Assembly (NCBI GenBank): GCA_900541865.1
Contig: UQLO01000045.1
Location: 1-16,364 of the forward strand
Source: an uncultured Porphyromonadaceae bacterium
GTDB taxonomy: Bacteria; Bacteroidota; Bacteroidia; Bacteroidales; Muribaculaceae
Length of the DNA stretch: 16,364 nucleotides
Direction of reading: 5' to 3'
Shown: piece after piece, positions 7,275 through 15,724 of the stretch
Layout of the letters: each line of letters starts with the position of its first letter
How positions within the stretch are numbered: the stretch's first letter is position 1
The notes under the pieces: model-generated
Databases searched by the model: none
Told to the model about the DNA's origin: nothing
The model's input: the letters and a program-made list of their open reading frames with translations, nothing else
Made by a program: the position numbers and the translations under genes

Positions 7275-8402
7275 TTAGCGGCGTGTGCGCCGAACGCTTC
7301 GTGTTGCCGACGAGGATGAGTTGGTCGAGGTTCGCTTTGGCTCTTTGACTTTTTTGGTCTTTGTGGAGCGCTTGCTCGAGCGACGGTTGGCGCGGGTGTT
7401 GGAGGTGCTGGCAGCGGCGGGTTCGACGGTGGTTGTGGTGTCGGTGCCGGCAGCCAGAGCCTCTCGGGCTTCGCGCTGTGCGATGACTTCTTCGCGTGTG
7501 GGAACCCAGAGTTTGGCCTCGAAGGTATCGAGCGACGCCTGGATGCTGTCGCGGGCGTGCTGCAGGTTGTCGGGGTCGGGATGCATCTGGGCAAGCGAGC
7601 GGTTTTTGAGGTTGCGCGTCTTGTAGATGTCGCCCTGGTACATATTCAGGGTGAAGAAGTCGTCGTAGGTGCAGGTGGGAAGGTTGTTGTTGTCGTCGAC
7701 GAAGATGGTCTGGTTGGCCAGATAGGGCCGAAGGTCGTTGAAGCGAATCCAGAACATAGGATATCGCAGCGGGTCGCCGCCGAAGTCGCCTGTGCGGTGA
7801 AGCACGGGGCAGATGGCTTCTACGATGGGGCGAAGACGGTTGTTGCGCGAGTCGAACTCCCAGCGCTCGATGACGAAGTAGGAGAGAACCTCGTTGGTGG
7901 GCACGTCGTTTTCGTCGATCTGCAGGCGCGGGTTGCGTTCTGTGCTTCCTCTGCCTTCGGTGAAGGGGATGTAGAAGCGGCCGAGCATGTCCTTGGCGTT
8001 GATGCGGTACTGCTCGGTGAATATTTCGCGTCCGTCGAGGTATTCATAGGCCGGCAGTTGGCCTGCGGCAACCAGACGAAGGATGATGCGGAAGAGGTTC
8101 TCCTGTCCTTCCATTGGCTCCTCGGGGAAGTAGAGGGCGGCGTTGGCGTCTTTGTCCAGGTCGATGGAGCGGTAGATCACGCGCAGCCACTGGCGGTCGG
8201 CGTCGGTGATGGTGGAGCTGTTGTCGCTGTAGAAGCTTTGCATGCGCTCGGTCACTTCAACTCCATGCTGGCCTGCGCGCGAGGCGTCGTCGGTGCGGCG
8301 ACGTACCACGCCGCGGCTTTCTTCCTGTGCCGTGGCTGCGGCGGCCGTGCCGAAAAGGAGTGCCGCAAAGGTTATTTTTCTGGCTATTGAATATATTTTC
8401 AT
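7275..8402 (-). CDS. gldN: Type IX secretion/gliding protein GldN (PorN)
   Basis: GldN is a periplasmic protein that binds the GldK lipoprotein in a ring under the outer membrane and helps couple the GldLM motor to the T9SS translocon. This 375-residue protein starts with a signal peptide (cleavage likely near residue 25, AAATA/Q). The GldN core covers about 35-315, with the family-like stretches WLRVIYRSIDLDKDANAALY, YFVIERWEFDSRNNRLRPIV and DDFFTLNMYQGDIYKTRNL. The last 60 residues or so are a low-complexity tail rich in Ser, Thr, Lys and Arg, ending SVRRTRR, which looks disordered. It is the last gene of the operon, 34 bp after gldM. Identity rests on the core plus its place directly after gldM. 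Confidence 0.92.
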   Translation of the reverse strand: MKIYSIARKITFAALLFGTAAAATAQEESRGVVRRRTDDASRAGQHGVEVTERMQSFYSDNSSTITDADRQWLRVIYRSIDLDKDANAALYFPEEPMEGQENLFRIILRLVAAGQLPAYEYLDGREIFTEQYRINAKDMLGRFYIPFTEGRGSTERNPRLQIDENDVPTNEVLSYFVIERWEFDSRNNRLRPIVEAICPVLHRTGDFGGDPLRYPMFWIRFNDLRPYLANQTIFVDDNNNLPTCTYDDFFTLNMYQGDIYKTRNLKNRSLAQMHPDPDNLQHARDSIQASLDTFEAKLWVPTREEVIAQREAREALAAGTDTTTTVEPAAASTSNTRANRRSSKRSTKTKKVKEPKRTSTNSSSSATRSVRRTRR

Positions 8403-8436
8403 CTGGTTGAAATGTATTCTGAGGTGAGTTGAAGAA

Positions 8437-10002
8437 TCAGTTTACGATGACTTCCATCGGAGAGAGGTCGCGGACGGCTCCGTCGGGACCTTGGGCTTTG
8501 ATGCGCGATATATAGAAACGCTTGCCTCTGCTGAGGCGCTGTATTTTCTGGCGCTGGCCGGCGGAGAAGGCGGCGCCGTCGCTTATGTCGGTGATGGCGT
8601 TGCCCATCGAGTCGAACATGACGGTCTCGAAGCTCACCACGGTGAAGGGGGTGTCGAGAAGGCCGTCGTCGATGGCGGCGCTCAGCCGTGGCACGGACAG
8701 CACGGCGGCTTTGGCGATGGGACGACCGCCCCGGTAGTGGGTGAGGTTGCCCTGGGCATCGGTGAATTCGAGGTAGGGGGTGGGGTCGGGCAGTCGGCGC
8801 ACACGGAAGGTGGTCGCGGCCATAGTAACGGGGTGGCCGTCCATATTGGCCGTTACTGTGACGACGGCGTCCTGGCCGACGTTGGCGGGATGAGCTGTCC
8901 AGCTATCGCCCTGGCGCGTAAGAGTGCCGTTGGTCATGGTAGCGGAGATGTCGCTCATGGCAACGCCCGGAACTGAGATGCTCACGGGGTTGTCGATGCC
9001 TGCGTAGAGAACATTCATCATCGTCGGCGCCACAGTGGCCATGGGTTCGATGACGGTATATGAGGAGGTGAAGTCGCGGCGGGTGGCTGTGCCGTCGGGG
9101 TTGGACACTTCAAGGTAGCCCGTGTAAGTGAAGGTGCCTGTCGATGACGTGGCTGCCTGGTAGAGGCCGTTGGGGTCGTCGAGTTGGCGGCCGTCGATAT
9201 AGACTTTGGGTCGCTGGGTGGTGTCGACGGCAGCCAGGAGGATATTGGCCTGGTAGGGTGCTCCGCGCATTACCAGACGGCTTGCCGGAAGGACGTAGGC
9301 GTTGAGTTCGTTGACGCGCAGATCGCCTGCGTCAACCTGAGCAAGCAGCGACGACAGAGCTTCACCTTCGGCGTAGAGTATGTCGTTCTGGATTTTGCTC
9401 AGAAGGGTAACGGCAGCCACAACGGGCTGTTGGTCGAATCGGCTCTCTTCCCACAGTTGGGGGGCCAGAGTGCCGCGGCGGGTCACCTGGTCGGTGGCGA
9501 GCGCTTCGGCAACGGTGCGCCGCTGGGCTGAATCGGGTATAAGCTCGGTGATGTAGGCGCGGAATGCATCGATGCGCTCGCGGAGCATGCGGCCGCGAGG
9601 ATTGCCCGGTGCAAGCATGACTACGGCGGCACTTTCGAGGTCGTCGCGGTTGACGATTGCTTCGGGATTGCCGTTGTCGCCGTCGGCCTCGCAGACAATC
9701 AGGTGTTTGAGGGTGTCGACGTACTGGTAGAGCGCGCGTGTGTTGGCTCGCACGTCGGTGGCCTTGTCGAGCCATGCGCGTCCCTTGTCGGGGTTGGCGT
9801 CGGCCAGGGCCGCCAGCTGGCCGTAGATGGCGCCGTTGCGCTGGCCCACGTTGGTGTTGGAGCGGCTCAGGCCTTCATGCACCTGAGTGAAACCGTCCAG
9901 GACGTCGCTGCTGACATTGAGGGCGAGCATCGCCGTCAGAACGATGTACATCAGGTTGATCATCTTCTGACGGGGCGATAGTCTGTTTGTATTGGCTCCC
10001 AT
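8437..10002 (-). CDS. gldM: Type IX secretion/gliding motor protein GldM (PorM)
   Basis: GldM is the periplasmic shaft of the T9SS motor: a dimer anchored by one inner-membrane helix that transmits proton-driven rotation of the GldL ring to the GldKN ring. This 521-residue protein has the conserved start NRLSPRQKMINLMYIVLTAM, with the helix at about residues 14-33, followed by LNVSSDVLDGF. After it comes a helical D1 domain (about 40-225), then beta-rich D2-D4 domains to the end. These include the VYIDGRQLDDPNGLYQAATS and VLYAGIDNPVSISVPGV stretches; the latter is a family hallmark. The length matches the family. It lies 23 bp after gldL. Confidence 0.96.
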   Translation of the reverse strand: MGANTNRLSPRQKMINLMYIVLTAMLALNVSSDVLDGFTQVHEGLSRSNTNVGQRNGAIYGQLAALADANPDKGRAWLDKATDVRANTRALYQYVDTLKHLIVCEADGDNGNPEAIVNRDDLESAAVVMLAPGNPRGRMLRERIDAFRAYITELIPDSAQRRTVAEALATDQVTRRGTLAPQLWEESRFDQQPVVAAVTLLSKIQNDILYAEGEALSSLLAQVDAGDLRVNELNAYVLPASRLVMRGAPYQANILLAAVDTTQRPKVYIDGRQLDDPNGLYQAATSSTGTFTYTGYLEVSNPDGTATRRDFTSSYTVIEPMATVAPTMMNVLYAGIDNPVSISVPGVAMSDISATMTNGTLTRQGDSWTAHPANVGQDAVVTVTANMDGHPVTMAATTFRVRRLPDPTPYLEFTDAQGNLTHYRGGRPIAKAAVLSVPRLSAAIDDGLLDTPFTVVSFETVMFDSMGNAITDISDGAAFSAGQRQKIQRLSRGKRFYISRIKAQGPDGAVRDLSPMEVIVN

Positions 10003-10025
10003 TGTGAGTTTTTATTCTTTGGGGT

Positions 10026-10913
10026 TCAAGCCTGCGCGGTTTCGGCAGGGGCGTTCTGGCGCTGGGCGTGGTGCTCGGGGTGCACGGGGATACCGCCGTC
10101 GAGGCCGGCGCCGGGACGTACCATGTTGATGGTCATGGCCGTGAGCATTTTTTCATAGATGCTGTTGAGCTGCTGCATGTAGCGGGCCATGCGCTCGGTT
10201 TCCTCGCAGTAGCGCGCGCTCTGGGTGGCGCTCTTTTCGTACATGTCGCGGATGTCCTTTATGCCGCGGTTGACGCGGTCGATGGAGTCAATCTGGCCGC
10301 TGACGCCTCGGAGCTGAAGCTCGTAGATGGTGTTGAGTCCGGATATGTTGCGGTGCAGGTCGGCCATCTGCTGAACGTAGCCCTCGGATGCCGCGGTGAT
10401 GGCGGAGGAGTTTTCGGTGATGGCGCGGTAGGATTCGAGCAGGGTGGCGCTGACCTGGTTGAGGGCAGCGGTGGTCTGGCGCAGGGTCTGCATCTCGGCA
10501 GTGAGGCTATTGACGCACTCAAGGTAGCCGGCGGTAGCACCTGCCAGGTCGGCGGCGGGTGCGGCGGAACCTGCGGAGGATGCGGCGGTTGCGCCGGGGG
10601 CTACGGTGTGGCCGTGGGCGGCAGGTGCGGCTTCAGCGGCGGCTTCGCCGTCGGCCAAGGCCGGATAGACCTTTTCCCATTCGTATTCTTTGGGCGGACG
10701 GTCGAAGGCCGTCAGCAGGAACATCAGCACTTCGGTGCCCATACCCAGCGATAGCAGGGTGTTGCCCCCGGGAAGGTGAAGAATTTTGAACAGCGCGCCC
10801 CAGATAACCACGGCGGCGCCGATGCTGTATGCGAAGTTGAAGAAGCGCTGGCCCTTTTCGGATGCGATGAAGGCTCCGATGCCGCGCTTGTATGTTGCTA
10901 TTTTCTGTACCAC
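10026..10913 (-). CDS. gldL: Type IX secretion/gliding motor protein GldL (PorL)
   Basis: GldL forms the inner-membrane pentameric ring that uses the proton gradient to turn GldM. This 295-residue protein has two transmembrane helices, at about residues 24-45 (FNFAYSIGAAVVIWGALFKI) and 52-70, joined by the family motif LHLPGG. Lys43 and Glu61 lie in or beside the helices, where the family carries charged residues implicated in proton coupling. After DRPPKEYEWEKVYP comes an Ala/Pro/Gly-rich linker (about 90-128), then a long cytoplasmic helical region (about 130-265) likely to form coiled coils. The end is Pro/His/Gln-rich. It starts 38 bp after gldK and is followed by gldM. Confidence 0.94.
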   Translation of the reverse strand: MVQKIATYKRGIGAFIASEKGQRFFNFAYSIGAAVVIWGALFKILHLPGGNTLLSLGMGTEVLMFLLTAFDRPPKEYEWEKVYPALADGEAAAEAAPAAHGHTVAPGATAASSAGSAAPAADLAGATAGYLECVNSLTAEMQTLRQTTAALNQVSATLLESYRAITENSSAITAASEGYVQQMADLHRNISGLNTIYELQLRGVSGQIDSIDRVNRGIKDIRDMYEKSATQSARYCEETERMARYMQQLNSIYEKMLTAMTINMVRPGAGLDGGIPVHPEHHAQRQNAPAETAQA

Positions 10914-10951
10914 AGTTGTCTGAGTGTTAAGTGAGAGCTAATTTATGGGGT

Positions 10952-12406
10952 TCAACGCTTTCCGGGGGCTTTCTGGCCCTTGGCGAAGCCGATTTGGGTG
11001 CGCACACACCGGAAGCCGATGTAGGAGCGCTGTTCGTTCTGGTATTCCCACATGCGGATGTCGGACCGCACGTTGTGGGCAACGTCTTTCCAGGATCCGC
11101 CGCGAACTATCTTGCGCTTCATGCGATAGGGATCTTCGATGGCGGCGTCGTAGCGGTACTCGGGGTTTAGGTCGCTGGTGAGACGGCCGACGCTTTCGGT
11201 GAAGGCGGTCGAGGTCCATTCGCTCACGTTGCCGGCCATGTCGTAGAGGCCGAAGTCGTTGGGGGCATAGGTGCCTACACGGGAGGTGATGACGTGGCCG
11301 TCGCGCACGTAGTTGCCTTCGGCGGGCTTGAAGTTGGCGTAGAAGCAGCCTTTGTCTTCGCTCATGGTGAGGTCGCCGTCCCAGGGATACATATTGTCGT
11401 CGATGCCGGCTCGTGCTGCGTACTCCCATTCCGCCTCGGTGGGGAGACGGTAGGGCTCTACATAGACTCCTTCGCGGCCAAGCGAGCGGCGCAGGTAGTC
11501 TGTTCGCCAGTTGGCGAAGGCGTTGGCCTGCTCCCAGCTCACCCCGACGACGGGATAATCAGAGTAGCCGCCGTGGGCGAAGTACATTCGCACGTAGGGT
11601 TCGTTGTAGGCGTTCTCGAAGTCGTTGATCCAGGCGGTGGTGTCGGGATAGACGTTGACGATGTAGGTGTTGAGGAAGTCGTAGTCGCCGGTGAGACCGC
11701 GGGTCACGGTCTGGCGCACGATTTCGCCTTCGTCGTTGATCCATGCCGTATCCTTGGAAATGACAGGCACGTCGGTCGGGATGGGACGGTCTGTGTTGTA
11801 CTCGCGACGCGCCGGATTGAGGCGGTTGCGCCGCCGGGCTGCCTCGGTGTGGTTGTAGACTTCGTAGCGGTAGTTGAGTTGCTCGGGGTCGAGCTCGCGC
11901 GCACCGGTGATGGGGTTGGTGCGGTAGACGCTCTCTATGGCGCGTTGCTCGTCTTCGTTGGCGTTGCGCCACGGTATGGCTTTGTTCCAGTTCAGATGGG
12001 GCGTCACGGGGTTGCCTTCGCGGTCTTCCTCGATGCGGAAGTCTTCGTTGCCGCCGTAGGCGGGGTCGGCAAGGCGCTCGCGGATGATGGAGTCGCGTAC
12101 CCAGAACACGAACTGCTTGTATTTGCTGTTGGTGATCTCGGTTTCGTCCATCCAGAAGCCGTCGACAGAGATGCCCCGGGCGTTGGAAGCGAGATTCCAA
12201 AGGGAGTCGGCTTTGGCCACTCCCACTTTCATGGAGCCGCGGTCGACCAGGACCATGCCGTACGGGGTCGGCTCGGCCCACGATGTTCCGGAAACACCGG
12301 TAACCTCTCCGCCGGCGGAGGACCTTCCTCCCGAGGCGCACGAAGCGAGCGCCACCAGAGAGGCGGCTGCTGCGGCGGTGATTGCTGAGCTGGTGAGTTT
12401 GTTCAT
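10952..12406 (-). CDS. gldK: Type IX secretion/gliding lipoprotein GldK (PorK)
   Basis: GldK is an outer-membrane lipoprotein that forms the periplasmic T9SS ring together with GldN. This 484-residue protein has a lipoprotein signal peptide ending LASC, with Cys23 as the lipidated residue. The rest (about 45-475) is a formylglycine-generating-enzyme/SUMF1-like fold, seen in VDGFWMDETEITNSKYKQF, GVSWEQANAFANWR, YRLPTEAEWEYAARAG, LYDMAGNVSEW, VRGGSWKD and the terminal GFRCVR. GldK-type proteins use this fold structurally rather than as an enzyme, so no catalytic role is inferred. The gene follows porP by 43 bp and precedes gldL, the standard T9SS order. Confidence 0.96.
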   Translation of the reverse strand: MNKLTSSAITAAAAASLVALASCASGGRSSAGGEVTGVSGTSWAEPTPYGMVLVDRGSMKVGVAKADSLWNLASNARGISVDGFWMDETEITNSKYKQFVFWVRDSIIRERLADPAYGGNEDFRIEEDREGNPVTPHLNWNKAIPWRNANEDEQRAIESVYRTNPITGARELDPEQLNYRYEVYNHTEAARRRNRLNPARREYNTDRPIPTDVPVISKDTAWINDEGEIVRQTVTRGLTGDYDFLNTYIVNVYPDTTAWINDFENAYNEPYVRMYFAHGGYSDYPVVGVSWEQANAFANWRTDYLRRSLGREGVYVEPYRLPTEAEWEYAARAGIDDNMYPWDGDLTMSEDKGCFYANFKPAEGNYVRDGHVITSRVGTYAPNDFGLYDMAGNVSEWTSTAFTESVGRLTSDLNPEYRYDAAIEDPYRMKRKIVRGGSWKDVAHNVRSDIRMWEYQNEQRSYIGFRCVRTQIGFAKGQKAPGKR

Positions 12407-12449
12407 ATGGTGGTTTGCTACGTTTCTATTGCTTGTTGGTGCGGTTGGC

Positions 12450-13454
12450 TTACATTATCCGCACACTCTTGTGGCGGTTTTTGTTCTTTTCCCCAAGGTT
12501 GAGCTGCATGGAGTAGCCCACTACGATTTCGTGGCTGCCCGAGCTGGCTCGGTTGATGTCGGTGGTGGCGTAGTCATAGCTGTATCCGATGAAGAAGTTG
12601 CGGATTTTGGCGCTGACTGTGGCGGTGACGGCATCATTCCAGCTATAGCCTACGCCGAAGGTGAGAAACTTGCGGTATCTCACTGCGGCGGTGAGGCGCG
12701 CGGTGGTGAAGGTGAAGTCGCTGGCCACCATCATTGAGGGAACTATATCAAATAACGTGTTTTTTAGCGGAATATTGCAGCCGGCCATGAAATAGAGTGT
12801 GGCGGGAGCTTTGTAGGTGTACTTTGCGCCGCTCTCGCTGCCGCTGCCGCTGTCGCTGCTCATGCTGACGGTGGGAGAGGTGATGTGGGTCATGCTTACG
12901 CCGGCCCAGAAGAGACGGTGGCTGTAGAAGATGCCGGCGTCGAGGTCGAGGGCGGTGCCGTGGATGTCGGTGGTGGGAATGGCTGTGTCGGAACCCTGGT
13001 GGTAATCGTCGCCGTCGGGTATGTAGACTTCGGTACCTTTGAAGGATTGGTCGTAGATGCCCACGCCGAGGCCTACTGTCCACTCGCCGCCGAAGCGCCG
13101 GAATTTCCAGGCGCCCTGGGCGCCTATGTCCAGGGTGCTGTAGAGGCCCTGGCTTTCCTGGAGGGCTTTGAGGCCAACGGCGATGCGCTGGTTGCCGAGC
13201 TTGACGGGCATGTCGGCAACTCCGGCGAAGGTGCGGGGGGCGTTGTCTATGCCTACCCACTGCAGGCGCCCTGCGGCGCGGATGCGAAGGTTGTCGGTCA
13301 GACCGGTAGCGGCTGGGTTGTAGAGCGACGGAACCTCGTAGTACTGGCCCAGCACAGCATCGCTCTGGGCTTGGGCTGCTGCAGATACACCAAGTATTGC
13401 GGCTGCGGCCAAGAGCCGGCGGGCGGAGGATGTTTTGATGTTGGCTGCTCTCAT
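12450..13454 (-). CDS. porP: Type IX secretion membrane protein PorP/SprF
   Basis: PorP/SprF proteins are outer-membrane beta-barrels associated with the T9SS core or with surface delivery of large cargo. This 334-residue protein has a signal peptide (residues 1-29, ending AAAQA/Q). The family start DAVLGQYYEVPSLYNPAATG follows, then LRIRAAGRLQWVGI and repeated amphipathic beta-strand segments through to the C terminus (GSHEIVVGYSMQLNL). A Ser/Gly repeat (SSDSGSGSESG, near residue 205) probably sits in a loop. It starts 3 bp after porT and precedes gldK, the same position as porP in the Porphyromonas porPKLMN operon. The name is safe at family level. Confidence 0.92.
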   Translation of the reverse strand: MRAANIKTSSARRLLAAAAILGVSAAAQAQSDAVLGQYYEVPSLYNPAATGLTDNLRIRAAGRLQWVGIDNAPRTFAGVADMPVKLGNQRIAVGLKALQESQGLYSTLDIGAQGAWKFRRFGGEWTVGLGVGIYDQSFKGTEVYIPDGDDYHQGSDTAIPTTDIHGTALDLDAGIFYSHRLFWAGVSMTHITSPTVSMSSDSGSGSESGAKYTYKAPATLYFMAGCNIPLKNTLFDIVPSMMVASDFTFTTARLTAAVRYRKFLTFGVGYSWNDAVTATVSAKIRNFFIGYSYDYATTDINRASSGSHEIVVGYSMQLNLGEKNKNRHKSVRIM

Positions 13455-13457
13455 TGC

Positions 13458-14177
13458 TTATTCAAAGTAGAAGGTCAGCACTACCATTTTGGAGCTTGCG
13501 CGCGAGAGTGCCTGGGTGAATTTTAGTTTGTCGGGGTTGTCGGTCAGGTCGGAGCGTTTGTGGTCGAGCACGTCGCTTAGGCCGAAGCAGAATTTGAGTT
13601 CGGGCACGAGTTTGAAGTAGGGCAGGTAGAAGTCGAATCCGAAGCCTACGGTGAGGTAGACGTCGGTGCTGTTCAGGCGGAGAAAGTCGGAGCGCTTTTT
13701 GCCCACGTCGAAGGCGGGCATCACGCCGCCTATAAGATAAGGACGGGCGTTGCGCCAGCGCATGGCGGCGTACTTCAGTTCGACCGGAAGCACGACGTAG
13801 GTGTTCTTGAGGTTCTGGCGCTCGGTGGCTCCGGTGGTGAGGTCCACCATATTTATGTCGTGGCTGCCGAAGTACATGCCGGGGGTGAAGCGCACGCTCA
13901 GATAGTTGTTGAGGCGCACGTCGACCAGGCCGTTGACGCAAAAGCCCGGCTGGTAGTTGGGCTGGTCCATGCGCCACTGCTGGCCGGTGGTTTCGTCGAT
14001 GAGGCCGTTGTGGCGGAAGGCGAGGTCAGAAGCGAATACGCCCACGGAGAAGCCGAGGTGCCAACGCCGCATGTCGGCATAGGGGCGGTTGAGCACCTTG
14101 TCGTTGAATGCGCGCCCACTGCCGCTCAGAGCGATGGCGCACATCAGCATTGTCAATATCAGCCTGGCGTGTCTCAT
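13458..14177 (-). CDS. porT: PorT-family outer-membrane beta-barrel, type IX secretion
   Basis: PorT is a membrane-embedded barrel protein required for T9SS function in Porphyromonas. This 239-residue protein has a signal peptide (about 1-23, ending SGSGRA). The segment RRWHLGFSVGVFASDLAFRH is followed by alternating strands, such as VDVRLNNYLSVRFTPGMYFG, TYVVLPVELKYAAMRWRN and DVYLTVGFGFDFYLPYFKLV. It ends in LTFYFE, close to the aromatic terminus typical of barrels. Its length and early motif fit PorT/SprT. It is the first gene of the T9SS operon, 3 bp before porP, which supports the call. A generic PorT-like barrel is the alternative. No TAnnTTTG promoter is seen in the 181 bp upstream; a small dyad (CGGA/TCCG, 14191-14200) lies just before the start. 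Confidence 0.8.
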   Translation of the reverse strand: MRHARLILTMLMCAIALSGSGRAFNDKVLNRPYADMRRWHLGFSVGVFASDLAFRHNGLIDETTGQQWRMDQPNYQPGFCVNGLVDVRLNNYLSVRFTPGMYFGSHDINMVDLTTGATERQNLKNTYVVLPVELKYAAMRWRNARPYLIGGVMPAFDVGKKRSDFLRLNSTDVYLTVGFGFDFYLPYFKLVPELKFCFGLSDVLDHKRSDLTDNPDKLKFTQALSRASSKMVVLTFYFE

Positions 14178-14300
14178 TATTTCATTAAACGGACTTTCCG
14201 CTTAATTATTGCCCCGGCCATGCGCTTTGGTTGCTGGGTCAGTTGTCGAAACGGGTCTTTGTGTGCGTTTTGTTGAGGCTTTAGAGCCGGTCTACGGTGC

Positions 14301-14326
14301 CCCGAAATGGAACGTTCGGGCTTTTT
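14301..14326 (+). terminator. Hairpin with T-run between the regulator gene and porT
   Basis: CCCGAA and TTCGGG, eight bases apart, are followed by CTTTTTC on the rightward strand. No rightward gene precedes it, so it may block antisense transcription. Leftward it forms a stem without a T-run and could only weakly end the regulator transcript. Confidence 0.4.
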
Positions 14327-14358
14327 CGTGCATTTTTTGGGAGGGCGCTGAAAACGCT

Positions 14359-14934
14359 TCACGTCGGAGAGTAGGTTTCGAAGGTGCCGTCGGTGTATAA
14401 TACCACTATACTTTGTATGCTGCGTGATTCGTGAATGGGCGAACTGCGGTGGTAGCTCGGGTATTTCTTTTCCCCGTAAGGCGCGCCTAACGGCTCGTTT
14501 ACATCGCCCGGAGCTTCTGATGGATTCGTTTCGCAGGAGTCTGTATGTCCTATTGCGCTTTCTATCCGGTTTACTGGTTGGGGCTCTCTTGGCAGTTCTT
14601 TGCCTTGGGGCGTCTCAATTGGCTGCTGTGTAGCGCTTTGTGGGGGATGGGCGTTTCTCGGATCGGTGTTTTGAGGCTCTGAGATTTCAATATTTGAATT
14701 TCCGCGCATCTCTCCTTGGCCAAAAAGCAGCCACGCGATGTTAAGGTCGGGGAAGGCACCTGCGAGTTTGGCAAGGATTACATCGTTGACACTTTTGGTG
14801 CGACCCGAAAATAATTGGGAAAGAGTAGGGCGGGGGATGGAGCAGTAGTCGGCGAAAGCGGATATGCCCATACCGGTTTGATCCATAAATTTTTGCAATC
14901 TGCCGATTATCGACTGAAATGAGCTGTCTATCAT
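14359..14934 (-). CDS. XRE-type helix-turn-helix transcriptional regulator
   Basis: This 191-residue protein has an N-terminal DNA-binding domain at about residues 5-75. It includes the helix-turn-helix ISAFADYCSIPRPTLSQLFS and the Bacteroidota-typical ending LAGAFPDLNIAWLLFGQGEM. The middle (about 80-165) is polar, Pro/Asn/Gln-rich and probably disordered. The last 20 residues (SIQSIVVLYTDGTFETYSPT) match the short beta-like tail often seen on such Bacteroidales regulators, many of them phage- or island-type repressors. The ATG lies 32 bp after a -7 box, and several TTTGCA words overlap the promoter, suggesting autoregulation. The targets are not known. The gene is 181 bp upstream of porT in the same orientation, but nothing shows that it controls the T9SS operon. 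Confidence 0.88.
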   Translation of the reverse strand: MIDSSFQSIIGRLQKFMDQTGMGISAFADYCSIPRPTLSQLFSGRTKSVNDVILAKLAGAFPDLNIAWLLFGQGEMRGNSNIEISEPQNTDPRNAHPPQSATQQPIETPQGKELPREPQPVNRIESAIGHTDSCETNPSEAPGDVNEPLGAPYGEKKYPSYHRSSPIHESRSIQSIVVLYTDGTFETYSPT

Positions 14935-14938
14935 TGAG

Positions 14939-15552
14939 TTTGCATTTTCGAAGTGTTTGTGTTTGCAAAGTTAGCAAAAATATTTGCAATCCGCAACTTT
15001 ATTTCAGCTTGTTCTATTTGCATTTGCAAATTTCCCTGATTTGAAAATGCAAATAACAGTTGCCGAGGCAAGCGAAAAGCGCCTGCGTCGCAAGATCCCT
15101 GCAGCTGTGGAGAGTGGTAATTTCAGATTTACATCGCAAACAACAACTTAAATCTCACCAATATAAGCGTCACGCTTCCAATGCATTAACGCGCAATTAA
15201 AGTTGTGTAGCAACGAATACAACCGCAGCCAAAGGTTTTTATAGAGTTAGTTTAATTATTACTTGCAAGTGCCTGGTGTATACTATGTAGTTGGATTTGT
15301 TAATTTGCGTAAATCGGAGATCGGGGTTGTATTGAGGTAGTTATTGTTTGCAATTGCAGTTGCAAATCCACCTTATGCTTTATGTGATTTTTGTTGGCTT
15401 GGAGAAGTTTTTTGGGGATTTGCATTCTTTGCGGAATTTCAGTTTGCAAACTATTTTAAATTCTCTGAGTGTTTGCATTTGCAATTTTTATGTTATTCGG
15501 CTGCCTTTTGCAGATTCGGAAGTCTAAAATCCGGTTAGAAGCGATTTTTGCA
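14939..15552. repeat. Cluster of TTTGCA/TGCAAA words, possible operator array
   Basis: About eleven rightward TTTGCA words lie here, at 14939, 14962, 14983, 15017, 15023, 15347, 15419, 15443, 15472, 15478 and 15507, and another at 15547. TGCAAA complements lie at 14964, 15025, 15048, 15361 and 15445. TTTGCATTTGCAA occurs twice, at 15017-15029 and 15472-15484. Some words pair into dyads such as TTTGCAAA (15443-15450). Their density beside an autoregulated-looking XRE gene suggests binding sites, though high AT content raises the background. Confidence 0.45.
14966..14996 (-). promoter_or_regulatory. Promoter of the XRE regulator gene
   Basis: TAACTTTG (14973-14966, leftward) matches the -7 consensus, with TTGC at 14996-14993 about 19 bases upstream as a partial -33 box. 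TTTGCA words at 14962-14967 and 14983-14988 overlap or flank the promoter elements, as expected for a repressor operator. Confidence 0.6.
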
Positions 15553-15692
15553 GGTATCTGTCCGCATCCTTTGTAAATATAACAACCTCGTAGACTCAAA
15601 AGATTGTTAGATGACCCTAATTTTAGTGATTAAAAGCCTCAAAATCATCTATTTTTACATTTTTTATACTTGGCCGCTCCTCATTCTTAAAA

Positions 15693-15724
15693 AATGTTCT
15701 AAAAAACAGCTCAGTTCATAGGTT
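15693..15724. repeat. 32-bp direct repeat, copy 1
   Basis: It matches 16288-16319 at 30 of 32 bases; the differences are A/T at 15706 and T/C at 15716. It contains ATGTTCTAAAAA and CAGCTCAGT. The sequences on both sides diverge quickly. Confidence 0.75.

Noticed and set aside
15344..15538. 64-codon rightward frame in the AT-rich region
   Set aside because: Its Phe/Cys/Ala-rich sequence is produced by the TTTGCA repeats; no domain, no promoter and no coherent hydrophobic pattern.
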